A DNA stretch of 17,874 nt from Comamonadaceae bacterium (GTDB taxonomy: Bacteria; Pseudomonadota; Gammaproteobacteria; Burkholderiales; Burkholderiaceae_C), in assembly GCA_947463845.1 (NCBI GenBank), contig CANHUM010000002.1:1-17874 (forward strand), given 5' to 3'. Under the pieces are notes generated by a model. The model worked only from the letters and a program-made list of their open reading frames with translations, made no database searches and had not been told where the DNA came from. The translations under genes were made by a program, and so were the position numbers. Of the stretch, positions 7,163-16,517 are shown piece after piece; positions within the stretch are counted from its first letter, which is position 1, and each line of letters starts with the position of its first letter.

Positions 7163-8149
7163 ATGCTCAACATCTTCACACTGGTCAACGGCCGACTCTT
7201 TCAGGAAGAGATCGAGTCGCTGGAAGAACTCTCCCGCTTTCAACCCATCTGGGTCGACCTGGAGTCGCCCACGCTGGAAGAAAAGCGCTGGATCAAACAG
7301 TATTTCGGATTGTCTATTCCTGAAGACGCGATGGACGAGGACATCGAGGAATCCGCTCGCTTTTACGAAGAAGACAATGGCGAGCTGCACATCCGCTCCG
7401 ATTTTCTGATCGCTGACGAAGATGAGCCCAGAACTGTTCGCTGCGCCTTCATCCTGAACCAACACAACGCCGACCTGAAAAGCCAAGGCGTGCTCTTTTC
7501 TATCCATGACGAAGACGTGCCGGTGTTCCGCCTGCTGCGCATGCGTGCGCGTCGTGCTCCTGGCCTGATCGAAGACGCCAAAGAAGTGCTGCTCAAGCTG
7601 TTTGATGCCGATGCCGAATACTCGGCCGACACGCTCGAAGGCATTTACGACAAGCTGGAGACTGCGGGCAAGAAAGTGCTGTCAGGCGACGTGACCGACG
7701 CCATGGCCGGCGAAGTGCTTGGCGCCATTGCCCGCCAGGAAGACCTGAACGGCCGCATTCGCCGCAACGTGATGGACACGCGACGCGCGGTCAGCTTCAT
7801 GATGCGCTCGAAAATGCTCAATGCTGAACAGTTTGAGGAAGCACGCCAGATTCTGCGCGACATCGACTCGCTCGATTCGCACACGGCATTCTTGTTCGAC
7901 AAGATCAACTTCCTGATGGATGCCACTGTCGGTTTCATCAACATCAACCAGAACAAGATCATCAAGATTTTCTCGGTGGCCAGCGTGGCGCTGCTGCCTC
8001 CCACCATGATCGCCAGCCTCTATGGCATGAATTTCCAGTACATGCCCGAGTTGTCTCAAACCTGGGGCTACCCGTTTGCGCTGAGTTTGATGGTCGCCAG
8101 CGCCGTGATGCCGATGTGGTATTTCCGCAGACGCGGCTGGCTCAAATAA
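7163..8149 (+). CDS. corA: Magnesium and cobalt transport protein CorA
   Basis: CorA is the pentameric inner-membrane channel that imports Mg2+ (also Co2+ and Ni2+). From the ATG at 7163 it has 328 residues, the normal length, beginning MLNIFTLVNGRL. A large acidic, helical cytoplasmic domain takes up about 265 residues and includes the long stalk helix. Two C-terminal membrane segments follow, the first ending in the diagnostic YGMNF motif (Gly288-Met289-Asn290), the second ending in the basic tail RRRGWLK. The open frame runs 29 codons further upstream to a TTG at 7076, but that extension is not family-like and passes through the leader hairpins, so I chose the ATG. Spacing suggests either co-transcription with the patatin gene or a separate leader-controlled transcript. 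Confidence 0.97.
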   Translation: MLNIFTLVNGRLFQEEIESLEELSRFQPIWVDLESPTLEEKRWIKQYFGLSIPEDAMDEDIEESARFYEEDNGELHIRSDFLIADEDEPRTVRCAFILNQHNADLKSQGVLFSIHDEDVPVFRLLRMRARRAPGLIEDAKEVLLKLFDADAEYSADTLEGIYDKLETAGKKVLSGDVTDAMAGEVLGAIARQEDLNGRIRRNVMDTRRAVSFMMRSKMLNAEQFEEARQILRDIDSLDSHTAFLFDKINFLMDATVGFININQNKIIKIFSVASVALLPPTMIASLYGMNFQYMPELSQTWGYPFALSLMVASAVMPMWYFRRRGWLK

Positions 8150-8173
8150 ACAGGCCAGACCCCGTGACAGCCG

Positions 8174-8194
8174 GCAGCCCTTAACCCGGGCTGC
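8174..8194. repeat. Inverted repeat across the fadD stop codon
   Basis: GCAGCCC (8174-8180) and GGGCTGC (8188-8194) form a perfect 7-bp inverted repeat with a 7-nt loop that contains the fadD stop, in the 31-bp gap between convergent corA and fadD. There is no T-run on either strand, so it is at best a pause or an aid to factor-dependent termination. Confidence 0.35.
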
Positions 8195-9860
8195 GAAGTT
8201 CGCGCCGCAAAATCTTGCCCACCGGTGTCTTGGGCAATTCATCGCGAAACTCGATCACCCGCGGCTGCTTGTAAGCGGTCAGGTGGTCTCGGCAATAAGC
8301 CATGATCTGGGTCTGCGTCAGCGCTGGGTCTTTCCTGACCACCACCAATTTCACGGTTTCGCCGGTTTTTTCATCGGGCACACCAATCGCGGCGCATTCA
8401 AGCACCCCCGGACAAGCTGACGCGACCTCCTCCACCTCATTGGGGTAAACATTGAAACCACTGACCAGGATCATGTCCTTTTTACGGTCGATGATTTTGA
8501 AAAACCCCCGCTCATCCATGGTTCCCACATCACCCGATTTGAAGAAACCATCCGCCGTCATGACCTTGGCCGTTTCGTCAGGACGTTGCCAATAACCCGC
8601 CATGACCTGTGGGCCCTTGATGGCGATCTCTCCGGGCTGCCCGGGCTCGGTCACATCCCCGCCATCGTCATCGATCAGTTTCATCCAGGTTCCTGGCAAA
8701 GGCACGCCAATGGTGCCCGTGAATTCGGTGCTGGTGGTAGGGTTGCAGCTGGCCGAAGGGCTGGTCTCCGACAAGCCATAACCTTCACAAATAGGACAAC
8801 CGGTTTTATCCAGCCAGAGCTTGGCCACATTCGGCGTGACGGCGGTACCACCGCCCAAAGACACCTTCAGATTGGACCAATTGACCGAGTGAAAGTCAGG
8901 GTGGTTGGCCAGGCCGTTGAACAAGGTGTTCACTGCCGGAAAACTGTGGAAGGTGTGTTGAGACAATTCTTTGAGCACAGCGGGCAAGTCGCGCGGATTC
9001 GGGATGAGGATGGTCTTACCCCCCATGCGAAGACCCAGCATCATGTTCACCGTGAACGCAAAGATGTGGTACAGCGGCAAAGCGCACACCGACGTGGGTT
9101 GCTGACCAGCCGGGATGCGCTTCATGACAGGTTCGTTCCAGGCCTCGGATTGCAAGACATTGGCAATCACGTTGCGGTGCAAAAGAACAGCACCCTTGGA
9201 GACGCCCGTGGTGCCCCCGGTGTATTGCAGCACCGCAATGTCGTCGGCATTCAGTTCGGGTTTTCGAAAAGCCAGCTGACGACCTTTTTTCAGGGCGTCA
9301 TTGAAGCGGACGGCCTGTGGCAAATTGAAGGTAGGCACCATTTTTTTGACATGGCGCACCACATGGTTGACCAAACTGCCTTTGATCAGACCCAAGCGGT
9401 CGCCCATGGCGGCCAGCACCACATGCTGCACAGGGGTCTGGGCGATGCATTTTTCAAGGGTCGCAGCAAAATTCTCGATGATCACAATCGCCTTGGCCCC
9501 CGAGTCCTTGAGCTGGTGCTCCAACTCACGGGCGGTATACAAGGGGTTGACGTTCACCACCACAAAACCAGCTCGAAGAATGGCTGCAGCAGTCACTGGA
9601 TATTGCGGCACATTGGGCATCATGATGGCAACGCGATCGCCCTTGCTCAGGCCCAAAGACTGCAGGTAGGCCGCCAAGGCCAGACTTTCCTCGCCGGTCT
9701 GGGCAAAGCTGATGTCCTTGCCCATGAAGCTGTAGGCGGAACGATCGGCATATTTGGAAAAACTCTCTTCGAGCAAGCCAACCAATGAGCTGTACTGGCT
9801 GAAGTCAATGTCAGCCGGTATGCCAGAAGGGTAACTTTTCAACCAAACGGGGTTCATCAT
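8181..9860 (-). CDS. fadD: Long-chain-fatty-acid--CoA ligase
   Basis: FadD activates long-chain fatty acids to acyl-CoA through an acyl-adenylate, at the inner face of the membrane, before beta-oxidation or lipid synthesis. The 559 residues equal the E. coli FadD length class. The ANL-superfamily P-loop is YTGGTTGVSKGA (about residue 214 onward). The A5-type motif GYGLSETSP, the later GEIAIKGPQVMAGYW, the GFFKSGDVGTMDERGFFKIIDRKKD hinge region and the C-terminal lysine motif TPVGKILRREL are all intact. The two adjacent ATGs (9860 and 9857) are equally possible starts, with GGAG 8 nt upstream of the first. The N-terminus (PVWLKSYPSGIPADID) matches FadD rather than other acyl-CoA synthetases. 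It has its own 5' gap of 80 nt after the pntB terminator. Confidence 0.95.
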   Translation of the reverse strand: MMNPVWLKSYPSGIPADIDFSQYSSLVGLLEESFSKYADRSAYSFMGKDISFAQTGEESLALAAYLQSLGLSKGDRVAIMMPNVPQYPVTAAAILRAGFVVVNVNPLYTARELEHQLKDSGAKAIVIIENFAATLEKCIAQTPVQHVVLAAMGDRLGLIKGSLVNHVVRHVKKMVPTFNLPQAVRFNDALKKGRQLAFRKPELNADDIAVLQYTGGTTGVSKGAVLLHRNVIANVLQSEAWNEPVMKRIPAGQQPTSVCALPLYHIFAFTVNMMLGLRMGGKTILIPNPRDLPAVLKELSQHTFHSFPAVNTLFNGLANHPDFHSVNWSNLKVSLGGGTAVTPNVAKLWLDKTGCPICEGYGLSETSPSASCNPTTSTEFTGTIGVPLPGTWMKLIDDDGGDVTEPGQPGEIAIKGPQVMAGYWQRPDETAKVMTADGFFKSGDVGTMDERGFFKIIDRKKDMILVSGFNVYPNEVEEVASACPGVLECAAIGVPDEKTGETVKLVVVRKDPALTQTQIMAYCRDHLTAYKQPRVIEFRDELPKTPVGKILRRELRSPG

Positions 9861-9933
9861 CAGTGTTTCTCCAGAAATTCAGTCTAACTTAAAACTGACA
9901 TCTGGCTGACGAAAAACATCTCGGGGTTTACGC

Positions 9934-9971
9934 CAAAAACAAAAGGGGGTGAACAATGTTCACCCCCTTTT
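9934..9971 (-). terminator. Strong rho-independent terminator after pntB
   Basis: A perfect inverted repeat with 14-bp arms (9941-9954 and 9958-9971) and a 3-nt loop: AAAAGGGGGTGAAC and its complement. Read on the minus strand the stem ends in TTTT and continues GTTTTTGG, so it has a long T-rich tail, 21 nt after the pntB stop. It insulates fadD from the pnt operon. The plus-strand reading has only four Ts. Confidence 0.92.
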
Positions 9972-9992
9972 GAGGACACGAGCGATGGGGGC

Positions 9993-11408
9993 TCAAGATT
10001 TCAGGGCCACCAACACCTCGTCGAGCATCTTTTTAGCATCACCAAACAACATGCGGTTGTTCTCTTTGTAAAAGAGCGGGTTATCCACACCGGCGTAACC
10101 GCTGGCCATCGAGCGCTTCATGACGATGCTGGTGCGGGCCTTCCAGACTTCGAGCACCGGCATGCCGGCGATCGGGCTGGTCGGGTCGTCTTGCGCGGCG
10201 GGGTTCACAATGTCGTTGGCCCCGATCACCATGGCCACATCGGTGTCAGGGAAATCGTCATTGATCTCATCCATCTCCAGCACGATGTCGTAGGGCACCT
10301 TGGCTTCAGCCAGCAGCACATTCATGTGGCCCGGCATGCGGCCAGCCACCGGGTGGATGCCAAAACGCACCGTCACACCCTTGTCACGCAGGGTTTTGAC
10401 GATCTCGTTGACGGTGTGTTGGGCCTGGGCGACAGCCATGCCATAGCCTGGCACGATGATCACGCTCTTGGCTTCACGCAACAGCTCGGCGGTCTCGGCG
10501 GCAGCCACCGGCACCACCTCGCCTTGCTGCTCGGCAGCGGCGCCATCGGCCTTGGGCGCGGCGGGCGCACCACCACCGAAACCACCCGCGATCACGCTGA
10601 AAAAGTTTCGGTTCATCGCGTTGCACATGATGTAGCTCAGGATGGCGCCCGAGGAACCCACCAGCGCGCCGGTGACGATCAGCAAGTCGTTGCCCAGCAT
10701 GAAGCCGGTGGCCGCAGCGGCCCAGCCGGAATAGCTGTTGAGCATGGACACCACCACCGGCATGTCGGCACCGCCAATGGCCATCACCATGTGGATGCCA
10801 AACAGCAGTGCAATCACTGTCATGATGATCAACGGCGTCATGCCCGCGGCCACGCTGTCGGCGCGCGCAAACTCAGCACCTAACCAGATCACCACCAGCA
10901 GCGCCACCAGATTCAACCAGTGGCGAGCGGGCAGCAGTAGCGGCTTGCCGCCGATCTTGCCGTTGAGCTTGCCAAACGCGATCAGCGAACCCGAGAAGGT
11001 GACCGCACCGATCAGAATGCCCACGTAAATCTCGACCTCGTGGATCACCTTCTCGGCACCGGTGTATTGAATGGAAGTGTCCACATAGCTGGAAAACCCC
11101 ACCAGGCAAGCTGCGAGGCCCACCAAGCTGTGCATCAGCGCCACCAGCTCGGGCATCTGGGTCATCTTGACAGTCTTGGCCGCATACAGGCCAATGCCGC
11201 CACCGATGACCAACGCCGCGATGATCCAGGGGATACCGGCTGCCGCGACACGAGGTCCAAAGATGGTGGCGAGCACCGCCAGCGTCATGCCAATGACGCC
11301 ATACAGATTGCCGCGACGCGACGATTCCGGGTTGGACAAACCACCCAGGCTGAGGATAAAGAGGATGGCGGCGCCGAGGTAGGCGACCGTGGCCAGGCTG
11401 GAGGACAT
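9993..11408 (-). CDS. pntB: NAD(P) transhydrogenase subunit beta
   Basis: PntB is the membrane and NADP(H)-binding subunit of the proton-translocating transhydrogenase, which makes NADPH from NADH at the cost of proton motive force. The 471 residues match the family. About 270 N-terminal residues form the multi-helix membrane domain II. A short Ala/Pro-rich linker (about 275-300) precedes domain III, whose NADP-binding features are all visible: [54 protein letters not shown] and [16 protein letters not shown]. The ATG at 11406-11408 (complement) is a standard PntB start. It follows pntA by 18 nt and ends at a strong terminator, so pntA-pntB is a two-gene operon. Confidence 0.97.
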   Translation of the reverse strand: MSSSLATVAYLGAAILFILSLGGLSNPESSRRGNLYGVIGMTLAVLATIFGPRVAAAGIPWIIAALVIGGGIGLYAAKTVKMTQMPELVALMHSLVGLAACLVGFSSYVDTSIQYTGAEKVIHEVEIYVGILIGAVTFSGSLIAFGKLNGKIGGKPLLLPARHWLNLVALLVVIWLGAEFARADSVAAGMTPLIIMTVIALLFGIHMVMAIGGADMPVVVSMLNSYSGWAAAATGFMLGNDLLIVTGALVGSSGAILSYIMCNAMNRNFFSVIAGGFGGGAPAAPKADGAAAEQQGEVVPVAAAETAELLREAKSVIIVPGYGMAVAQAQHTVNEIVKTLRDKGVTVRFGIHPVAGRMPGHMNVLLAEAKVPYDIVLEMDEINDDFPDTDVAMVIGANDIVNPAAQDDPTSPIAGMPVLEVWKARTSIVMKRSMASGYAGVDNPLFYKENNRMLFGDAKKMLDEVLVALKS

Positions 11409-11426
11409 AGGCGTCTCTTTTCTTTC

Positions 11427-13034
11427 TTACTTGCGGAACATGTCAAGCATGCGGCGGGTGACGGCAAAGCCACCGAACATGTTGATGGCGGTGAGCACAA
11501 TGCCGGCAAATGCCATCCACTGGATGAGCGCGTCGGGACGTCCATTGGTGCCGGCCTCAGGCGGCAGAATCTGCACCAAGGCGCCAATGACGATGATGCT
11601 GGAGATGGCATTGGTCACACTCATGAGCGGCGTGTGCAGGGCGGGTGTCACATTCCACACCACCATGTAGCCGATGAAGCAGGCCAGCACAAACACGGTG
11701 AAGTGGCCCAAGAAAGCCGCCGGCGCATAGGCGCCGATGGCCCAAAAGGCCAGCGCCCCCAGACCGAACACGATCGCCAGCGTTTTGGCGGGCAAGGGAC
11801 CACTGCTGCCGTGGCCGTGTGCGCTTTTCTTTTCGGTGGCAGCCACAGGTTTGGCCGCCGGCTTCGCCGCCGCAGCGGGCAACGGCGGTGCAGGCCAAGT
11901 GATCTCTCCGTCCTTGATCACCGTCAGACCCCGGATCGCGTCGTCGGCCATGTTGACGTTGATCACGCCATCCTTGGTCTTGCACAGTTCTTCGGTCAGG
12001 CGGAACAGGTTGGTGCCGTACAGCGTGGACGACTGGCGCGCCATGCGCGAAGCCAGGTCGGTGTAACCCACAATGGTCACGCCATGTTGGACCACGGCCT
12101 TGCCGGGCTCGGTCAGCTCGCAGTTGCCGCCTTGCTCGGCGGCCATGTCCACGATCACGCTGCCGGGCTTCATGCTTTTCACCATCTCGGCGGTGATCAG
12201 GCGGGGGGCGGGTTTGCCAGGAATCAGCGCGGTGGTGATGATGATGTCGCATTCTTTGGCCTGCTGCGCGTACATCTCGCGCTGCGCAGCCTGAAAGCCT
12301 TCGCTCATGACCTTGGCGTAACCGCCGCCGCCCGAGCCTTCTTCTTCGTAGTCCACTTTGACGAACTCACCACCAAGCGAGACGACTTGGTCGGCCACTT
12401 CGGCACGGGTATCGTTGGCACGCACGATGGCGCCCAAGCTGGCGGCCGCGCCAATCGCAGCTAAACCGGCCACACCGGCACCGGCGATGAAGACCTTGGC
12501 GGGAGGCACTTTGCCCGCTGCCGTGATCTGGCCATTGAAGAAGCGGCCAAAGGCGTTGGCCGCTTCAACGACAGCGCGGTAACCGCTGACACCGGCCATG
12601 GAGGTCAGTGCATCCATTTTTTGCGCGCGGCTCAAAGTGCGGGGCAAAGCGTCGATGGACAGCGCCGTGACCTTTTTGGCCGCGAGCTGCTGCATCAAAT
12701 CGGGGTTTTGGGCGGGCCACAAAAAGCCGATCAGCGTCTGGCCTTCGTGCATCAGCGCCACTTCGTCGGGCGTGGGGGCGCGTACTTTGAAAACGATGTC
12801 GCTGCCGCTCCACAGCGCCGCGGCGTTGGGGGCGATGGTCGCGCCGGCTTCAAGAAAAGCAGCATCAGACAGGTCGGCGAGGTCGCCCGCACCTTGCTCC
12901 ACAACCACGGCAAAGCCGAGTTTGACCAGTTTGGCCACCACATCGGGGACCGTGGCCACCCGTTTTTCACCGGGAAATACCTCTCGCGGCACGCCAATGC
13001 GCTGCGGCGTGGGGGCGTTATCGCCTGTTTGCAT
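11427..13034 (-). CDS. pntA: NAD(P) transhydrogenase subunit alpha (single-chain form)
   Basis: PntA carries the NAD(H)-binding domain I of the transhydrogenase and the first membrane helices of the proton channel. With the ATG at 13032-13034 (complement) it has 535 residues and starts [30 protein letters not shown] lies 6 nt upstream; an earlier in-frame TTG at 13052 would translate through this ribosome-binding site and is rejected. Domain I includes the Rossmann motif [13 protein letters not shown] and the [13 protein letters not shown] segment. A low-complexity Ala/Pro/Lys linker (about 385-415) leads to a C-terminal membrane domain with several helices ([29 protein letters not shown]). 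This is the fused E. coli type, not the split PntAA/PntAB type found in many alphaproteobacteria. Confidence 0.96.
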   Translation of the reverse strand: MQTGDNAPTPQRIGVPREVFPGEKRVATVPDVVAKLVKLGFAVVVEQGAGDLADLSDAAFLEAGATIAPNAAALWSGSDIVFKVRAPTPDEVALMHEGQTLIGFLWPAQNPDLMQQLAAKKVTALSIDALPRTLSRAQKMDALTSMAGVSGYRAVVEAANAFGRFFNGQITAAGKVPPAKVFIAGAGVAGLAAIGAAASLGAIVRANDTRAEVADQVVSLGGEFVKVDYEEEGSGGGGYAKVMSEGFQAAQREMYAQQAKECDIIITTALIPGKPAPRLITAEMVKSMKPGSVIVDMAAEQGGNCELTEPGKAVVQHGVTIVGYTDLASRMARQSSTLYGTNLFRLTEELCKTKDGVINVNMADDAIRGLTVIKDGEITWPAPPLPAAAAKPAAKPVAATEKKSAHGHGSSGPLPAKTLAIVFGLGALAFWAIGAYAPAAFLGHFTVFVLACFIGYMVVWNVTPALHTPLMSVTNAISSIIVIGALVQILPPEAGTNGRPDALIQWMAFAGIVLTAINMFGGFAVTRRMLDMFRK

Positions 13035-13112
13035 GAAAGTCTCCTCGCTCAAGCGAAAAAATGACCAATGTTCCAGCTTAACCGAAGTCTACGTTTCCCA
13101 GGTTGAACCAAG

Positions 13113-13141
13113 ATCTTGTGGTCAAGTCCAAAAAGCGTCAA
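13113..13141 (-). promoter_or_regulatory. Candidate promoter for pntAB
   Basis: On the minus strand TTGACG (13136-13141) and CAAGAT (13113-13118) are 17 nt apart. The -35 matches the consensus at five positions; the -10 is poor. Transcription would start near 13106, about 70 nt before the pntA ATG. A palindromic AAGATCTT (13110-13117) overlaps the -10. Nothing else stands out in the 206 bp between pntA and the Nudix gene. Confidence 0.3.
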
Positions 13142-13240
13142 ACATCAGCCGATACTGATATTTTCATCCCAACACCTTGCATTGGCTGACAAAAGATCCT
13201 GAACCATGCGCGGGTCGCTGCAGCGCCGATAATCTGGGTC

Positions 13241-13735
13241 ATGGATACCCGATGGAAACCCAATGTCACCGTGGCCGCCATCATCGAACGTGATGGCCGC
13301 TACCTGTTGATCGAAGAACACACCCAGGAGGGGCTTCGGCTGAACAACCCGGCTGGCCACCTCGATCCCGGAGAGTCCCCCGCCGAGGGTTGTGCACGCG
13401 AAACCCTGGAAGAAACGGCCAGGCCCTTCACACCGACTGCCTTGGTGGGGGTTTACCTCTCACGGTTTCAAAGGCCCGCAACTGGCGAAGACATTACCTA
13501 TGTGCGCATGGCTTTTTGCGGGGACATTGGTGAGGTGCAGCCTCAGCTTAAACTGGATGCAGGCATCGTTCGCACGGTCTGGATGACGCCGCAAGAAATC
13601 AGAGACAGCGCCGATCGACACCGCAGCCCCTTGGTGCTGAGGTGCATCGAAGACCACCTGGCAGGGCAGCGCTTTCCACTGAGCGTGATCCACACCGATT
13701 CGGCTGTGGCCGACTTGTCGCCCCTGACGCCATGA
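13241..13735 (+). CDS. Nudix hydrolase (NudJ-like)
   Basis: A 164-residue cytoplasmic Nudix enzyme, expected to cleave a nucleoside-diphosphate-linked compound or a related pyrophosphate. The N-terminus (VTVAAIIERDGRYLLIEEHT and LRLNNPAGHLDPGES) resembles NudJ, a phosphatase of thiamine and HMP pyrophosphates, but the substrate is not proven. The Nudix box spans residues 39-61: Gly39, Glu45, Arg53-Glu54 and Glu57-Glu58 are in the right places, while the usual Gly after the catalytic Glu pair is Ala60. The metal-binding residues are therefore intact. The stop overlaps the start of the TSUP gene by ATGA, so the two are probably translationally coupled. The start ATG at 13241 has no good Shine-Dalgarno sequence. 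It is divergent from pntA. Confidence 0.9.
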   Translation: MDTRWKPNVTVAAIIERDGRYLLIEEHTQEGLRLNNPAGHLDPGESPAEGCARETLEETARPFTPTALVGVYLSRFQRPATGEDITYVRMAFCGDIGEVQPQLKLDAGIVRTVWMTPQEIRDSADRHRSPLVLRCIEDHLAGQRFPLSVIHTDSAVADLSPLTP

Positions 13736-14490
13736 ACGCGGCCTGGTCCACCGAAGCCCTGTGGCTGCTGACAGGAGGCGCCGCCTTTGCCGCAGGTGTT
13801 CTCAATGCCATCGCCGGTGGCGGGAGCTTCCTGACTTTTCCGGCCCTGGTCTTTGCGGGCGTGCCCCCTCTTGCCGCCAACGCGACCAGCGCCATGGCGG
13901 TCAGTCCGGGTTATCTGGGCAGCACCTGGGGCTTTCGATCCGAACTCCAGGCCTTGCCCAGGGCCCTGATCCAACGAGAAGTGATCGTTGCCGCGGTCGG
14001 CGGCGTGATCGGTGCAGGCTTGCTGCTGATGACCCCTGCCCGGATTTTTTCAGGGCTTGTGCCTTGGCTCTTGTTGCTGGCTACCGTTCTTTTTGCTGCC
14101 GGACCTGTTTTGGGCAAACGAAACGCAGGACAAGGTCACCCCGCGTGGCGCCTGCCTGGGCTGCTGGGGGTGGCCATTTACGGCGGCTACTTCAACGGAG
14201 GACTGGGAATTTTGCTCATGGCGCTTTACACACTGACGGGTGAATCCAGACTGAACACGGTCAATGCACTCAAAAACCTCAACTCCTTTGTGCTGTCCTT
14301 GTTGTCGGTGCTGGCATTCGCGCTGGCAGGCGCCATTGTTTGGCCTCAAGCCATCTGGATGATGGTCTTGGCCACGGCGGGAGGTTGGGTCGGCGCACGT
14401 TTGGCCAAACGCTTGCCCATCCAATGGGTGCGGTGGATGGTCATTGCCACAGGTTTAGCGATGAGCGTTGTTTTCTTTCAGCGGACATGA
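13732..14490 (+). CDS. Sulfite exporter TauE/SafE family (TSUP) permease
   Basis: A 252-residue polytopic inner-membrane protein of the TSUP family (DUF81), whose members move small organic sulfur anions, sulfite or other organic anions; the substrate here cannot be read from sequence. Hydrophobic segments fill nearly the whole protein. Family marks are the N-terminal repeat LNAIAGGGSFLTFPALVFAGVPPLAANATSA and the C-terminal half counterpart IYGGYFNGGLGILLMALYTLTGE followed by LNTVNALKNL. The open frame extends 30 codons upstream inside the Nudix gene, but the ATG at 13732, overlapping the Nudix TGA as ATGA, gives a proper N-terminus. It is convergent with the lytic transglycosylase, 19 nt away. 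Confidence 0.92.
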   Translation: MNAAWSTEALWLLTGGAAFAAGVLNAIAGGGSFLTFPALVFAGVPPLAANATSAMAVSPGYLGSTWGFRSELQALPRALIQREVIVAAVGGVIGAGLLLMTPARIFSGLVPWLLLLATVLFAAGPVLGKRNAGQGHPAWRLPGLLGVAIYGGYFNGGLGILLMALYTLTGESRLNTVNALKNLNSFVLSLLSVLAFALAGAIVWPQAIWMMVLATAGGWVGARLAKRLPIQWVRWMVIATGLAMSVVFFQRT

Positions 14491-14509
14491 AGCTCAAGCC
14501 GGCAAAAGC

Positions 14510-15238
14510 TCACTCCCATGCAATGCGCTGGCCCGCAGCCACGGCATCCAGTCGTGCCTGTTCGGCCAGGACCTTGGTGACGTAACCGTTGTCTTCGGTC
14601 ATGGCATACCCGCCCAAATAAAACAGCAGTCCATCCTCCAAAGAGCCCCCCCGCAGCTTGATCGCTTCGGCCAGTACCGCCACGCCGACGCGCAAGTTGG
14701 TGATCGGGTCAAATGCCGCCAAGCGTCCGCCATAAGCCTCGTAGCGTTGGGCATGAATGCCCGTCATCACTTGCATCAAGCCTTGTGCGCCGGCTTGGCT
14801 TTGCACATAAGGGTGGAATCTCGACTCTGTCGCCATGACCGCCAAAATCAGGTGCGCGGGCAATTTGGAGGTTTTTGAGAGCTCGTGAGCCTCGGCCACC
14901 AAGGCGGCCAAAGGCTCGGGTGCCACCCGGTACTTGCGGGCCAACCAATTGGCGACCAAGGCTTGCTGAGGTGGCAAATCTTGCAAATGCACAGCAACCA
15001 CTCTCTCGGCCGTGTTCTGGGGCCACAAAGTCGTCAAAACGCTGCGCTCACGCAACCAGTCAGCCAAACGTTGTTCAGCGGGATGCAACCACTGAGGCTG
15101 AAGCCACACCAACAACAAGAGGGCAGCCACCACGGCACCCACGATGGCCAAGCCACGGTGAGTGAAGGTGAAAACCTTTGCGAGCGTTTGGCCACAACGC
15201 GCTCGCAAGGTTGAATTGAGGGCCCAGATTTTGAACAT
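14510..15238 (-). CDS. Membrane-anchored lytic transglycosylase (SLT domain)
   Basis: A 242-residue protein predicted to cleave the MurNAc-GlcNAc bonds of peptidoglycan, leaving 1,6-anhydro ends. One hydrophobic segment at about residues 29-46 (GLAIVGAVVAALLLLVWL) after a basic start would anchor it in the inner membrane with the enzyme in the periplasm; there is no lipobox. The SLT fold occupies about residues 125-240: catalytic Glu138 in MATESRFHPYVQSQAGAQGLMQVM, followed by the conserved FDPITNLRVGVAVLAEAI and a YLGGY segment in place of the more usual YN(A/G)G. The region between about 50 and 120 is not recognised. It is divergent from mnmA, with 100 bp between the starts. The family resembles MltC/Slt in the catalytic part only, so I give no symbol. 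Confidence 0.9.
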   Translation of the reverse strand: MFKIWALNSTLRARCGQTLAKVFTFTHRGLAIVGAVVAALLLLVWLQPQWLHPAEQRLADWLRERSVLTTLWPQNTAERVVAVHLQDLPPQQALVANWLARKYRVAPEPLAALVAEAHELSKTSKLPAHLILAVMATESRFHPYVQSQAGAQGLMQVMTGIHAQRYEAYGGRLAAFDPITNLRVGVAVLAEAIKLRGGSLEDGLLFYLGGYAMTEDNGYVTKVLAEQARLDAVAAGQRIAWE

Positions 15239-15338
15239 GACTTACAACAGCAAAGGGAGGCCATTATTAGCCCGATCCGCCCGAACAGGGTAAGCAACCG
15301 CCTCGCCATGACCCAGCAGAGCAAAGGATAATGCCGCC

Positions 15339-16475
15339 ATGTCTAAATTCAAGCGAGTGGTCGTCGGCCTGTCCGGCGGCGTCGATTCCGCCGTCACCGC
15401 CCATCTGCTCAAACAGCAGGGCCACGAGGTGATCGGCATCTTCATGAAGAACTGGGAAGACGATGACGACAGCGAATACTGTTCGTCCAACGTCGACTTC
15501 GTCGATGCCGCTGCCGTGGCCGATGTGCTGGGCATCGAGATCGAACACATCAATTTTGCAGCCGATTACAAAGACCGGGTTTTTTCGGAGTTTGTCCGCG
15601 AATACCAGGCCGGGCGTACGCCCAACCCGGACATCCTGTGCAATGCCGAGATCAAGTTCAAGTCTTTTCTGGACCACGCCATGCACGTGGGAGCCGAAAA
15701 AATCGCCACCGGCCACTATGCCCGTGTGCGGCAGAACACAGTCAGTGGTCGTTTTGAACTGCTCAAGGGCCTGGATCCCAGCAAGGACCAAAGCTATTTC
15801 TTGCACCGCCTGAACCAGGCGCAGCTGTCCAAAACCCTGTTTCCGGTAGGCGAACTGCACAAAACCGAAGTGCGCCGCATCGCGCAGAACATTGGGCTGC
15901 CCAATGCCAAAAAGAAAGACTCCACGGGCATCTGCTTCATTGGGGAGCGGCCTTTCCGCGAATTCTTGAACCGCTACATCTCTAAAGAGCCCGGTCCCAT
16001 CAAGGACCCGACAGGCCGCACGATTGGGCAGCATGTGGGCTTGAGCTTTTACACCTTGGGTCAGCGCCAAGGACTCGGCATTGGCGGGATCAAGGCCAAA
16101 GGCGCACAACGAGGCGGCGGCGAACACACGCCGTGGTTTGTAGCCCGTAAGGACATCCCGAACAACACCTTGTGGGTGGTACAAGGCCACGACCACCCCT
16201 GGTTGCTGTCACCTCAACTGCAGGCGATCGATGTGAGCTGGTGCGCAGGTCAGGCCCCAGCGCCTGGTGCCTATGCGGCCAAAACGCGCTACCGGCAAGC
16301 CGATGCGCCCTGCCTGTACCGTCCTGTGGTGTTGGCCGATGACCCAGCTGGCCTGGCGCTGGACTTCAGTGAAGACCAATGGGCTGTAACACCCGGCCAA
16401 AGCGCCGTGCTTTACGACGGAGAGGTGTGCCTGGGCGGGGGCGTGATCCATTCGGCCAGCGCCTGCCCAGACTGA
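15339..16475 (+). CDS. mnmA: tRNA-specific 2-thiouridylase MnmA
   Basis: MnmA puts sulfur on the wobble uridine (s2U34) of the Lys, Glu and Gln tRNAs, using ATP and a persulfide delivered by the IscS/Tus relay; it acts in the cytoplasm. The 378 residues are in the family range. The PP-loop SGGVDS is at 12-17. The two catalytic cysteines are Cys101 (in [15 protein letters not shown]) and Cys199 (in [16 protein letters not shown]). The tRNA-binding block [11 protein letters not shown] is present, as are TGHYARV, DQSYFL and the C-terminal beta-barrel domain ending LGGGVI. The ATG at 15339 has AAAGGA 10 nt upstream. It stands alone, divergent from the lytic transglycosylase and convergent with tcuB. 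Confidence 0.97.
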   Translation: MSKFKRVVVGLSGGVDSAVTAHLLKQQGHEVIGIFMKNWEDDDDSEYCSSNVDFVDAAAVADVLGIEIEHINFAADYKDRVFSEFVREYQAGRTPNPDILCNAEIKFKSFLDHAMHVGAEKIATGHYARVRQNTVSGRFELLKGLDPSKDQSYFLHRLNQAQLSKTLFPVGELHKTEVRRIAQNIGLPNAKKKDSTGICFIGERPFREFLNRYISKEPGPIKDPTGRTIGQHVGLSFYTLGQRQGLGIGGIKAKGAQRGGGEHTPWFVARKDIPNNTLWVVQGHDHPWLLSPQLQAIDVSWCAGQAPAPGAYAAKTRYRQADAPCLYRPVVLADDPAGLALDFSEDQWAVTPGQSAVLYDGEVCLGGGVIHSASACPD

Positions 16476-16517
16476 TCGCGCATCACAGGGCGCAAGGGGC
16501 CTTGGCCGTCACACGAC

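Noticed and set aside
7009..7323. ORF starting at the TAATG overlap with the patatin stop, a possible leader peptide for corA
   Set aside because: It is 104 codons long and runs well into corA in another frame, so it is neither a short leader peptide nor family-like. The overlap is probably chance.
10191..12464. Long His/Gly/Arg-rich plus-strand ORFs opposite pntB and pntA
   Set aside because: Their composition is the mirror of GC-rich coding DNA. The minus-strand genes account for the whole stretch with conserved motifs.
13035..13052. TTG start six codons upstream of pntA
   Set aside because: The codons it would add contain the AGGAG ribosome-binding site of the ATG at 13034, and that ATG fits the family.
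16488..16506. CAAGG/CCTTG inverted repeat between mnmA and tcuB as a shared terminator
   Set aside because: The arms are only 5 bp and neither strand has a T-run.
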